Shown here: in pieces, positions 1 to 6,050 of the stretch
Layout of the letters: every line of letters starts with the position of its first letter
How positions within the stretch are numbered: the first letter of the stretch is position 1
Assembly: GCA_038240835.1 (NCBI GenBank)
Contig: JBBRGJ010000092.1
Coordinates: 1-12,893 of the forward strand
Reading direction: 5' to 3'
DNA: 12,893 nucleotides
From: JBAXTE01 sp038240835
Lineage (GTDB): Bacteria; Bacteroidota; Bacteroidia; Bacteroidales; WCHB1-69
Notes under the pieces: generated by a model
What the model saw: the letters and a program-made list of their open reading frames with translations, nothing else
Databases searched by the model: none
What the model was told of the DNA's origin: nothing
Program-made: the position numbers and the translations under genes

Positions 1-7
1 TTTCTTA

Positions 8-103
8 ACTCCAAATTTCGCCTTTAAAGACTTTCACCTTTACAAACTTTCAACTTTACAGACTTTCTACTTTATGGACTTTCTACTTTACAGACTTTCA
101 ACT
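8..103 (-). repeat. 16-bp tandem repeat overlapping the 3' end of atpB
   Basis: Read on the minus strand, the unit AGTTGAAAGTCTGTAA occupies 103-88. It is followed by units at 87-72, 71-56, 55-40 and 39-24, each with one to four changes, and by a degenerate sixth unit at 23-8. All are in exact 16-bp register. The first unit ends on the atpB stop codon TAA, so it encodes the last residues of the protein. The later units lie in the 3' untranslated region. The unit is unrelated in sequence to the 7-bp repeats elsewhere in the window. It has no clear hairpin or T-run, so it is not an obvious terminator. Confidence 0.85.
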
Positions 104-1161
104 TCCTCATGATGATGTTCTTCAGTTGCCATTCCAATAAAGATGGAAGAGAGCAACGTAAATACGTATGCTTGAATAAAAGCAACTAATATTTCTAGTA
201 ATCCCATAAAAATGTAAAATGCTACGGATACAATCGATACACCATAACCCACACCAGCACTTTTTTCGCCAAATATAAAGATTAAACTAATGAATCCTAA
301 AGCGATAATGTGACCTGCAGTGATGTTGGCAAACAAACGGACCATAAGAACAAATGGTTTTGTGAAAAGTCCAACAATTTCTACGATTGGCATCAATGGA
401 ATAGGAAGTTTTAACCACCATGGAACGCCAGGTGCATTAAAAACGTGTTTCCAATAAGCTTTATTCCCACTAAATGTGGTTACCATAAAGGTAAACAGTG
501 CCAAAACTCCAGTCACTGCAATGTTTCCAGTTAAATTGGCCCCTCCTGGAAATAGAGGAATTAATCCCAATAAGTTGTTGATTAGGATAAAGAAAAAGAT
601 GGTCAATAAAAATGGTAGATATTTCCCATAATGCTTGCCAATAGTCGGTTTCACAATGTCGTCTCTGACAAAAAAGATAAGGGGTTCTATAAATGATTGT
701 AATCCTTTTGGAGCCATTCCTCTGCGTTTGGTGTACGATTTGGCCACCGATATCATAATAAAACAGATGATAATGATGCCAAAAAATAGTGCGAAGACGT
801 TTTTGGTAATGGATAAATCGATGATACTTGCCGATTCATCTGCAGTGCCATCTGATTTTATTTTGTATATTTTTCCTTTGTAAGGCTTTTCTGTGCCCAA
901 TTTGTATCCATTGTAAGCCTCTGTTCCATGATGAAATTTATTCGACATGAATACAACAGGTTTCCCATTGTCAATCAATATAATAGGTAATGTAATGGTT
1001 ACATTGGTGGCAATATGCCATTCGTGTTGATCTACCACATGTTCTAAAATCATCTCTCCAGCGTTGAATTTGCCTTCTTTATCGCTTGAGAATGCTTTTG
1101 TGTTGAACGTGAATATAAAAAATGTAGCAAGCAAAATTGCTTTTGAAATACTAATTTTCAT
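88..1161 (-). CDS. atpB: F0F1 ATP synthase subunit a (proton channel)
   Basis: This is the membrane subunit that forms the proton half-channels beside the c-ring and lets proton flow drive ATP synthesis. The protein is 357 residues. Residues 1-25 look like a signal peptide. Residues 30-115 form a hydrophilic, His-containing N-terminal domain typical of Bacteroidota subunit a and absent from E. coli. The conserved core follows: INNLLGLIP near 194-202, the essential arginine (Arg275) in LMVRLFANITAGH, and the C-terminal helix with Gln330 in FIQAYVFTLLSSIFIG. The C-terminus is His/Glu-rich (EEHHHEEVESL), and the last codons come from the tandem repeat. The start is the first ATG, preceded by a candidate promoter. 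It is the first gene on this strand after a divergent spacer. Further F0 and F1 genes (atpE, atpF and so on) would be expected beyond position 1 but are not visible. Confidence 0.97.
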   Translation of the reverse strand: MKISISKAILLATFFIFTFNTKAFSSDKEGKFNAGEMILEHVVDQHEWHIATNVTITLPIILIDNGKPVVFMSNKFHHGTEAYNGYKLGTEKPYKGKIYKIKSDGTADESASIIDLSITKNVFALFFGIIIICFIMISVAKSYTKRRGMAPKGLQSFIEPLIFFVRDDIVKPTIGKHYGKYLPFLLTIFFFILINNLLGLIPLFPGGANLTGNIAVTGVLALFTFMVTTFSGNKAYWKHVFNAPGVPWWLKLPIPLMPIVEIVGLFTKPFVLMVRLFANITAGHIIALGFISLIFIFGEKSAGVGYGVSIVSVAFYIFMGLLEILVAFIQAYVFTLLSSIFIGMATEEHHHEEVESL

Positions 1162-1517
1162 TGAAAGCAGTTTTAATTTATGGTTCCTTTTGTCTTCTTT
1201 GTTTGAATTAGAGTGCCAAATTATATCTTTTTTTATTTACTTCAAAATTGTTTTTACTATTTTTTTTCGATGAAAACGATATGTGTCAAATAATCAGAAT
1301 ATTATCTTTCTTTTTATTTTTTAATATTATTCTTTTTTTTACTTTTTTATGCTTTATTTCGTAGAATCTATTTTTTTTGTAGTTTTGTGCAAATATGTTT
1401 TATTTAGCCTGATTTCCTATTTGGGTAATTGGTAATTGTTACAATGTTTTTTTGTTTTTTATTTAGTCATCACTTTTCGCATGCTCTTGATCATATTATC
1501 TTCCAAAATACAAACAA
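1162..1517. other. divergent atpB/truA intergenic region
   Basis: This 356-bp spacer is very AT-rich with long T runs on the plus strand and holds no convincing gene. It contains the atpB promoter candidate. For truA, TAGTTTTG at 1380-1387 matches the Bacteroidota -7 consensus TAnnTTTG, although no clear TTG lies at the expected -33 distance. That start would give truA a leader of roughly 125 nt. I see no riboswitch-like fold or RNA gene. Confidence 0.5.
1217..1247 (-). promoter_or_regulatory. candidate atpB promoter
   Basis: On the minus strand TTTTG (1247-1243) is followed by 17 bp and then TATAATTTG (1225-1217). This combines a -10-like TATAAT with the TTTG tail of Bacteroidota -7 boxes. 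Transcription would start near 1210 and leave a leader of about 50 nt before the ATG at 1161. No exact TAnnTTTG box is present on this strand in the spacer. The assignment is inferred from the motifs alone. Confidence 0.4.
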
Positions 1518-2264
1518 ATGGCTCGCTACTTTATTCACCTTGCTTACGATGGTACAAACTACAAAGGTTGGCAAATTCAACCCAATGGAAATACTGTGCA
1601 GGCGGAATTAACGAAAGCTCTTTCCACTATTCTGCGCCAAGAAATTTCCATCGTAGGTGCTGGCAGAACTGATACTGGGGTTCATGCCAGAAACTTTTAT
1701 GCTCATTTTGAAATTGACTGTAATTATGATGTGAACGAATTGACTCAATTGGTCTATAAGATGAACCGTTTTTTGCCCACAGATATTTCAATCTATCGTG
1801 TCTTTAAAGTTGCGGATGATCTGCATGCGAGATTTTCGGCGCTAACGAGGACGTATAAATATTACATCTCTTTAAATAGAGATCCGTTTGTTAGAGATTA
1901 CGCTTGGTGTCGATTTGGAGAGTTGGATGTGAACGCCATGAACGAAGCCGCTGACTTATTGCTAAATGTGGTCGACTTTACGAGTTTTTCAAAACTACAT
2001 TCTCAAACTAAAACCAATAATTGCAAGGTCTCTTGTGCTAAATGGGAAGTAACTTCTTCGGGATTGGTATTTACAATTACCGCCGATCGATTTCTTCGAA
2101 ATATGGTAAGAGCTGTCGTCGGAACTCTTATTGAAGTCGGTTTACATAAAGTTACCTTGCCAGAATTTATTCAAATTATCGATTCCAAAGATCGTGGTTC
2201 TGCCGGCGAATCTGTTCCCGCTTGTGCCCTTTTTTTAGAGAATATTGAATATCCTTACAGTTAG
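1518..2264 (+). CDS. truA: tRNA pseudouridine(38-40) synthase TruA
   Basis: TruA isomerises uridines 38, 39 and 40 in the anticodon arm of many tRNAs. The protein is 248 residues, the usual size. The catalytic aspartate is Asp52 in GAGRTDTGVHA, close to the N-terminus as in all TruA proteins. Other family signatures are YDGTNYKGWQ (10-19), the TYKYYI strand in the middle and RFLRNMVRAVVGTLIEVG in the C-terminal half. The chosen ATG begins directly with the conserved MARYFIHLAYDG. It has no Shine-Dalgarno sequence, as is common in this phylum. The final Tyr and Ser codons and the stop TAG lie inside the first units of the downstream heptad array, so the natural C-terminus may have been slightly altered by the repeat. 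The neighbours show no functional link. Confidence 0.97.
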   Translation: MARYFIHLAYDGTNYKGWQIQPNGNTVQAELTKALSTILRQEISIVGAGRTDTGVHARNFYAHFEIDCNYDVNELTQLVYKMNRFLPTDISIYRVFKVADDLHARFSALTRTYKYYISLNRDPFVRDYAWCRFGELDVNAMNEAADLLLNVVDFTSFSKLHSQTKTNNCKVSCAKWEVTSSGLVFTITADRFLRNMVRAVVGTLIEVGLHKVTLPEFIQIIDSKDRGSAGESVPACALFLENIEYPYS

Positions 2265-2367
2265 CAGTGATCAGTTAACAGCCAACAGCCAACAGTTAAC
2301 AGCCAACAGCCAACAGCCAACAGCCAACAGCCAACAGCCAACAGCCAACAGCCAACAGTTAACAGAG
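2256..2367 (+). repeat. heptanucleotide array, 16 units, mainly AACAGCC
   Basis: There are sixteen 7-bp units in perfect register, all of the form NNCAGNN. The order is TACAGTT, AGCAGTG, ATCAGTT, AACAGCC twice, AACAGTT, AACAGCC eight times in a row, AACAGTT, AACAGAG. The first two units contain the last two sense codons and the stop of truA. Eight identical units in a row suggest recent slippage expansion. The sequence type resembles the heptameric STRR repeats known from cyanobacteria; that is a resemblance, not an assignment. Translations across it on either strand are artefacts. Confidence 0.95.
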
Positions 2368-2393
2368 CCAAGCTTGACCAAAGGAGGTACTTG
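2365..2393 (+). repeat. composite-repeat core, copy A (GAGC-CAA-GCTT hairpin plus tail)
   Basis: GAGC (2365-2368) and GCTT (2372-2375) form a 4-bp stem (one G·T pair) around a CAA triloop. The tail, TGACCAAAGGAGGTACTTG, ends at 2393. The same arrangement recurs at 3406, 9174 and 9344. The tails share the pattern [C/T]GNCTNAAGG..CTTG with some differences. It joins the heptad array directly to the 64-bp hairpin element. Confidence 0.75.
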
Positions 2394-2453
2394 AAAAAAA
2401 ACAAAAAGATTTTCTTTGCTCCCTTAAGGGCTGGGGCAAACAAAGAAAATCAG
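2390..2453 (+). repeat. 64-bp hairpin element, copy 1
   Basis: An 11-bp perfect inverted repeat, GATTTTCTTTG (2408-2418) and CAAAGAAAATC (2441-2451), encloses the 10-bp palindrome CCCTTAAGGG (2421-2430) and a GGGGCAAA segment that can also pair with TTTGCTCC. An A-rich run precedes it on the plus strand. Read on the minus strand, the hairpin is therefore followed by a T-rich tract, like an intrinsic terminator for leftward transcription. A second copy at 3430-3492 is identical except for one A in the A run. The element sits between two heptad arrays. Confidence 0.9.
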
Positions 2454-2464
2454 GAAAGAGGAAT

Positions 2465-2562
2465 TACAGTGATCAGCCAAAAGCCAAAAGCCAACAGCCA
2501 ACAGCCAACAGCCAACAGCCAACAGCCAACAGTTAACAGTTAGCAGTGATCAGAGCGAAGCG
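2465..2562 (+). repeat. heptanucleotide array, 13 units, ending in a core fragment (copy C)
   Basis: Thirteen units in register run from 2465 to 2555: TACAGTG, ATCAGCC, AAAAGCC twice, AACAGCC five times, AACAGTT twice, AGCAGTG, ATCAGAG. The array leads straight into GAGCGAAGCG (2553-2562), which contains the GCGAAGC mini-hairpin. The conserved tail after it is lost or diverged. This closes the composite repeat that follows truA. The units mirror the order at the start of the first array: the single-variant units lie at the outer edge and AACAGCC in the middle. Confidence 0.9.
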
Positions 2563-2705
2563 TCCCTAGATTACAACGCGTCCCGATTTTTTTTTAAAAT
2601 TCTTGTATCCACGAAAGACAATAAAATGATAGATTTTAGGTTTTTTGGGAAAGCGAGGATGGAATTGTCTCTGGATTTTGATTTTCTTACTTTTGATATT
2701 TTGCG

Positions 2706-2729
2706 AATATTTGGGATAAAACAAATATT
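2706..2729 (+). promoter_or_regulatory. 8-bp inverted repeat upstream of the flavin reductase gene
   Basis: AATATTTG (2706-2713) and CAAATATT (2722-2729) are a perfect inverted repeat with an 8-bp spacer. It ends 21 bp before the -7-like box at 2751, so it covers the expected -33 region or just upstream. It could be an operator for a dimeric regulator. Because the DNA is AT-rich, chance occurrence is possible. Confidence 0.35.
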
Positions 2730-2750
2730 TTTCATTTTAGTTGTTTTTTG

Positions 2751-2768
2751 TACCTTTGCGCAAAGGAG
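2751..2768 (+). promoter_or_regulatory. -7 box and ribosome binding site deciding the start of the flavin reductase gene
   Basis: TACCTTTG (2751-2758) is an exact match to TAnnTTTG. AAGGAG (2763-2768) is a strong Shine-Dalgarno sequence, rare in this window, nine bases before the ATG at 2778. Together they place transcription start around 2764 or later and translation start at 2778. An in-frame TTG at 2748 overlaps the promoter and is unlikely to be used. Confidence 0.6.
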
Positions 2769-2777
2769 ATTTTTAAT

Positions 2778-3377
2778 ATGGAAAAACGTATTTGGAAACC
2801 GGGGACTTTGGTCTATCCATTGCCTGCTCTTATGGTCAGCTGTGGCGATATCAACGGAGAGATGAACATTGTAACAATTGCGTGGACGGGAACTATTTGT
2901 AGCAATCCGCCCATGTGTTATATTTCGGTTCGCCCCGAACGTCACTCTTACAATATGATTAAAGAACACGGCGAATTTGTGATTAATCTAACGACGGAAC
3001 AATTGGCTTTTGCTACTGATTTTTGTGGGGTTAAATCGGGGAAGGATATAAATAAGTTTGAAGTGTGTAACCTTACACCCATGGCTGCTTCCATCGTAAA
3101 AGCTCCGCTGATAGCAGAATCACCTCTAAATATTGAATGCAAAGTGGTGGAGATAAAAAAGTTGGGCAGTCACGATATGTTTATTGCCGAAGTGGTTGCC
3201 GTGCACGCCAACGAAAACTTATTTAACGTAGAAACGGATGCTTTTGATTTGAATGCCGCCCAAATGTTGGTCTATTCGCATGGCCATTATTTTGGAGTCG
3301 GAAAAAAAATAGGAAGATTTGGCTACTCAGTGATGAAGGAAAAAACTAAGAAGAAACGTGAAAAGAAGAACAGTTAA
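2778..3377 (+). CDS. flavin reductase-like FMN-binding protein
   Basis: This belongs to the flavin reductase-like family (FMN-binding split barrel, Flavin_Reduct type), which includes flavoredoxin-like electron carriers and NAD(P)H:flavin reductases. It has 199 residues from the ATG at 2778. Supporting segments are the N-terminal strand KPGTLVYPLPALMVSC, the FMN-phosphate region MNIVTIAWTGTICSNPP followed by ISVRPERHSYNMI, EFVINL, and a C-terminal LVYSHGHYFGVGKKIGRFGYS. These all fit the cofactor-binding fold. There is no signal peptide, so it is cytoplasmic. The substrate or partner cannot be told from sequence. It is transcribed alone, with its own promoter and a good ribosome binding site. 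The last residues are a Lys-rich tail, and the final Asn-Ser-stop comes from a downstream heptad repeat. The gene is bracketed by directly repeated copies of the composite repeat. Confidence 0.88.
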   Translation: MEKRIWKPGTLVYPLPALMVSCGDINGEMNIVTIAWTGTICSNPPMCYISVRPERHSYNMIKEHGEFVINLTTEQLAFATDFCGVKSGKDINKFEVCNLTPMAASIVKAPLIAESPLNIECKVVEIKKLGSHDMFIAEVVAVHANENLFNVETDAFDLNAAQMLVYSHGHYFGVGKKIGRFGYSVMKEKTKKKREKKNS

Positions 3378-3433
3378 CAGTGAACAAAACAGCCAACAGC
3401 TAACAGAGCAAAGCTCGACTGAAGTGGTGCTTG
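3369..3433 (+). repeat. short heptad array plus composite-repeat core, copy B
   Basis: The units AACAGTT (3369), AACAGTG and AACAAAA, a broken CAGCC, then AACAGCT and AACAGAG run into the core. Here GAGC (3406-3409) and GCTC (3413-3416) form a perfect 4-bp stem around AAA. The tail that follows, GACTGAAGTGGTGCTTG, ends at 3433 and abuts the second 64-bp hairpin element. The first unit supplies the Asn-Ser-stop codons of the preceding gene. Confidence 0.85.
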
Positions 3434-3492
3434 AAAAAAACAAAAAGATTTTCTTTGCTCCCTTAAGGGCTGGGGCAAACAAAGAAAATCAG
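3430..3492 (+). repeat. 64-bp hairpin element, copy 2
   Basis: This is the same element as at 2390-2453, in the same orientation and one base shorter in the A run. The arms GATTTTCTTTG (3447-3457) and CAAAGAAAATC (3480-3490) and the palindrome CCCTTAAGGG (3460-3469) are fully conserved. Identity drops sharply just after the right arm. The two direct copies lie about 1.04 kb apart with a single gene between them. Confidence 0.9.
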
Positions 3493-3510
3493 TGAAGAGG
3501 AAATTCATTG

Positions 3511-3545
3511 ATCAGTGAACAAAACAGCCAATAGCCAACAGAGCG
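3511..3545 (+). repeat. degenerate heptad remnant ending in GAGCG
   Basis: ATCAGTG, AACAAAA, CAGCC, AATAGCC and AACAGAG follow the second hairpin element and end in GAGCG, where the core is cut off. The order matches the right half of copy 1 (hairpin, heptads, GAGCG). This copy is therefore the same composite structure with fewer and more decayed heptads. The remaining 57 bases to the next gene hold only AT-rich sequence and no clear -7 box. Confidence 0.7.
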
Positions 3546-3602
3546 TTCTGAATTTTGGATTTTTTTTTTGGAATTTTTAAAATAAATTGTCCGTGTAAAT
3601 AA

Positions 3603-4775
3603 ATGAAACATAATATCTTATATATTTCTGGTTGGTATCCGACACGATTGAATCCTACGCTTGGCAACTTTGTTTTCAAACATGCTGAATGTGCGAGCAA
3701 CGAGAACAATGTGAGGGCTATTCACATTTGTACGGATCCTGATTTGAAGATTCCGATGGAAAGAGTTACTCAAGAGTTGCCTTTTCTGTCTACGGTGATT
3801 TATGTTTCTAAAAGCAAATGTCCTGTTTTTGGGAAAATTCTCAATTATTTAAAAATCATTCGGTTATATCTGTCGGAGTACAAAAAGATGGTTAGCGAAG
3901 GTTTTTTGCCCGATTTAGTTCATGCAAATGTAGTTTTTCCAATTGGGATTGTAGCTTGGCTCTTTAATCGAAAGTTTGGTGTTAATTATGTGATTACGGA
4001 ACATTGGACTGGTTACCACCCTTATGCTGATCCTCGCCCAAACTTTTTCCAACGTGTGATTATGCGAAAAGTGGCCAATAAGGCTAAATTTATTTTACCC
4101 GTCTCGGAGGATCTTGGAAAATCGATGAAATTGCATCGCATAACTACTCCCATGATAGCTATTCCGAATGTGGTGGATACTGATTTATATTTTCCGAAAA
4201 ATGTCAGCGTTGAAAGTTCTGTTCTTAAAATGATTCATATCTCGACCCTCGAGAATATCCAGAAAAATATTACGTTACTGTTGTCAGGTTTTGCTAAAAT
4301 TCTAAAAACTCATCCAAAAACTGAATTACACTTTATTACAGATGGAAATTTGATGGATTTTTCGGAACAGATTGAAACTTTAAATCTCAAAAATAATATC
4401 GTAAACCATGGTCGCCAAGATGTTGTAGGAGTTGCTGAAATATTGCAAGATGCTGATTTTTTTGTGCTTACAAGTAATTTTGAGAATTTGCCTTGTGTTC
4501 TTATTGAGTCAGTATCGTGTGGTGTGCCTGTTATATCAACGAATGTAGGTGGCGTTTCGGAAATTGTAAATGGCGAAAATGGAATATTGATTTCTCCTAA
4601 CAACTTGGATGAACTGGTTGCAGCCATGGAGGATATGATCGAAAAATGTCATACTTATGATAAATTAAAGATGCATCAATCTGCCATTGATAAATTTAGC
4701 TACCGAGCTATCGGAAATCAATTAACTGATATTTACAATCAATGTATTTTGCCAAAATCTACCCACAATGATTAA
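3603..4775 (+). CDS. GT4-type glycosyltransferase (GT-B fold)
   Basis: This is a retaining glycosyltransferase of the glycosyltransferase family 1/4 type, predicted to add a sugar from a nucleotide-sugar donor to a growing surface saccharide in the cytoplasm. It has 390 residues, the usual length. The N-terminal Rossmann-like domain starts with NILYISGWYPTRLNPTLGNF, with an acceptor-side loop containing ITEHWTGYHP near 131-140. The linker and donor domain include PNVVDTDLYFP (188-198) and HISTLENIQKNI. The donor-site motif is E294-x7-E302 (SNFENLPCVLIES), followed by GVPVISTNVGGVSEIV (307-322). The stop overlaps the start of the flippase gene by 8 bp, which suggests translational coupling. 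The sugar specificity cannot be predicted. No obvious promoter is visible in the short spacer upstream. Confidence 0.92.
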   Translation: MKHNILYISGWYPTRLNPTLGNFVFKHAECASNENNVRAIHICTDPDLKIPMERVTQELPFLSTVIYVSKSKCPVFGKILNYLKIIRLYLSEYKKMVSEGFLPDLVHANVVFPIGIVAWLFNRKFGVNYVITEHWTGYHPYADPRPNFFQRVIMRKVANKAKFILPVSEDLGKSMKLHRITTPMIAIPNVVDTDLYFPKNVSVESSVLKMIHISTLENIQKNITLLLSGFAKILKTHPKTELHFITDGNLMDFSEQIETLNLKNNIVNHGRQDVVGVAEILQDADFFVLTSNFENLPCVLIESVSCGVPVISTNVGGVSEIVNGENGILISPNNLDELVAAMEDMIEKCHTYDKLKMHQSAIDKFSYRAIGNQLTDIYNQCILPKSTHND

Positions 4776-6042
4776 AAAAATATTTAGCACTTTTACGATT
4801 CGCTTTGCCTCGGCAATTTTAAATCTGCTAATCGCAATTGTAGTTTCTCGTTATTTGGGTGCCACAGGCAAGGGAGAACAGGGAATTATGCTCACGACCA
4901 TTGCTTTCATTATCCTTTTTGATAATATAGTTGGAGGTGCATCAGTGGTTTATCTCACTCCTCGGTTGAAAATTAAAAACATACTAATCGCATCCTACTT
5001 ATGGTCTATATTGATAAGTATAGTCTCTTTTATAGTGCTTTATTTTACCAATTTAGTGACAAGGGAATATCAACTTCCTGTGGCTATTTTGAGTGGATTG
5101 TGTTCTGTTCTGTCCATTAATTCCTCTGTGTTGATTGGAAAAGAGCGTATCAATGAGAGTAATATTTTAAGTTTTTTAATTCCCCTTTTTACCATCGTAT
5201 TATTGTTTTTTCTGTTTTCAACATCCCTATTAGTCAGCGTTGATGCGTATGTGATTTCTTTATTTATTGCCTATTCGCTTTGTTTTGTTTTGAGTCTGTA
5301 TTTTTTAAAATCAGTTATCAACAAACACGAAAAGTACTCGTGGTTTGGCGTTCGTAAATCATTTAAGATACTTTTAAAATATGGGGCTCAAAATCAAATG
5401 GCTCATGTTTTTCAACTCTTGAGTTTTAGAATTAGTTATTATGTTTTAGAATATTACTGGAGCAAATCGCAAGTGGGAATATACTCCAACGGGGTTTCTA
5501 TTATTGAATCGGTATGGATGATTTCTAGTGCGATTACATTATTTCAATATTCAAGAATTGTGAATTCTTCCAATAAAGAATATGCCATTACTTTGACCGA
5601 AACATTGACGAAATACGGAATGTTGGTTGCATTTCTTGCTTTAATTCCCATTGTAATGCTTCCATCGAGTGCTTATACGATGATTTTTGGTCCTGATTTT
5701 AAAAACATGAACATTCTGATCCTATTGCTTGCGCCAGGGATTTGGATGTTTAATTATACACTTATTATTGGACACTATTTTTCGGGAATTGGAAAATATT
5801 ACGTCAACGCAATTGCTTCTGCCATTGGTTTGGCGGTTACCATTCCTGCAATTTTCATCTTAATTCCAAGGTACAATATTTATGGAGCAGCAATGGCCGC
5901 TACTTTTTCCTATTTTTGTACTTCATTGGTCGTACTATTTTATTTTCATAAATCAGGCGGAAAGTTTGTGTTGTTCCCATCTTATAAAGAGCTAAAAACA
6001 ATTGCGTTAGACTTGAAAAGAACTAGAAATTTGAAAAAATAA
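4768..6042 (+). CDS. Wzx-like polysaccharide/oligosaccharide flippase
   Basis: This is a multi-spanning inner-membrane protein of the MOP/MATE-like polysaccharide exporter superfamily, predicted to flip lipid-linked oligosaccharides from the cytoplasmic to the periplasmic leaflet. Its 424 residues are nearly all hydrophobic helices separated by short basic loops, about 12 segments in total. The N-terminal block has the family pattern of a first helix followed by SRYLGATGKGEQGIML (about 28-43). The C-terminal block has APGIWMFNYTLIIGHYFSG and YNIYGAAMAATFSY, also typical. It lacks a signal peptide and ends in a basic tail (LDLKRTRNLKK). The start overlaps the glycosyltransferase stop, and the methyltransferase begins 8 bp after its stop, so the three genes form one unit. 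No Wzy polymerase or ligase is seen nearby. Confidence 0.88.
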   Translation: MIKKIFSTFTIRFASAILNLLIAIVVSRYLGATGKGEQGIMLTTIAFIILFDNIVGGASVVYLTPRLKIKNILIASYLWSILISIVSFIVLYFTNLVTREYQLPVAILSGLCSVLSINSSVLIGKERINESNILSFLIPLFTIVLLFFLFSTSLLVSVDAYVISLFIAYSLCFVLSLYFLKSVINKHEKYSWFGVRKSFKILLKYGAQNQMAHVFQLLSFRISYYVLEYYWSKSQVGIYSNGVSIIESVWMISSAITLFQYSRIVNSSNKEYAITLTETLTKYGMLVAFLALIPIVMLPSSAYTMIFGPDFKNMNILILLLAPGIWMFNYTLIIGHYFSGIGKYYVNAIASAIGLAVTIPAIFILIPRYNIYGAAMAATFSYFCTSLVVLFYFHKSGGKFVLFPSYKELKTIALDLKRTRNLKK

Positions 6043-6050
6043 ATAATATC

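Noticed and set aside
2261..2443. Minus-strand open frame with a repeating Leu-Ala-Val-Gly-Cys-Trp pattern
   Set aside because: It is the translation of the (AACAGCC)n heptad array; a 7-bp repeat without stops gives a 7-residue periodic peptide. There is no start signal or family resemblance.
2368..2464. Insertion sequence between the two heptad arrays
   Set aside because: The segment is under 100 bp with no transposase and no terminal inverted repeats beyond the internal hairpin. At most it is a small non-autonomous element.
2265..2570. CRISPR array
   Set aside because: The units are 7 bp and contiguous. There are no 25-40-bp repeats with unique spacers and no cas genes nearby.
2748..2777. 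Upstream in-frame TTG start for the flavin reductase
   Set aside because: The extension would overlap the -7 box and ribosome binding site, and the family N-terminus begins at the ATG at 2778.
2571..2969. Minus-strand open frame of 132 codons opposite the flavin reductase promoter and start
   Set aside because: It overlaps a clear promoter, ribosome binding site and conserved gene on the other strand, and shows no recognisable domain.
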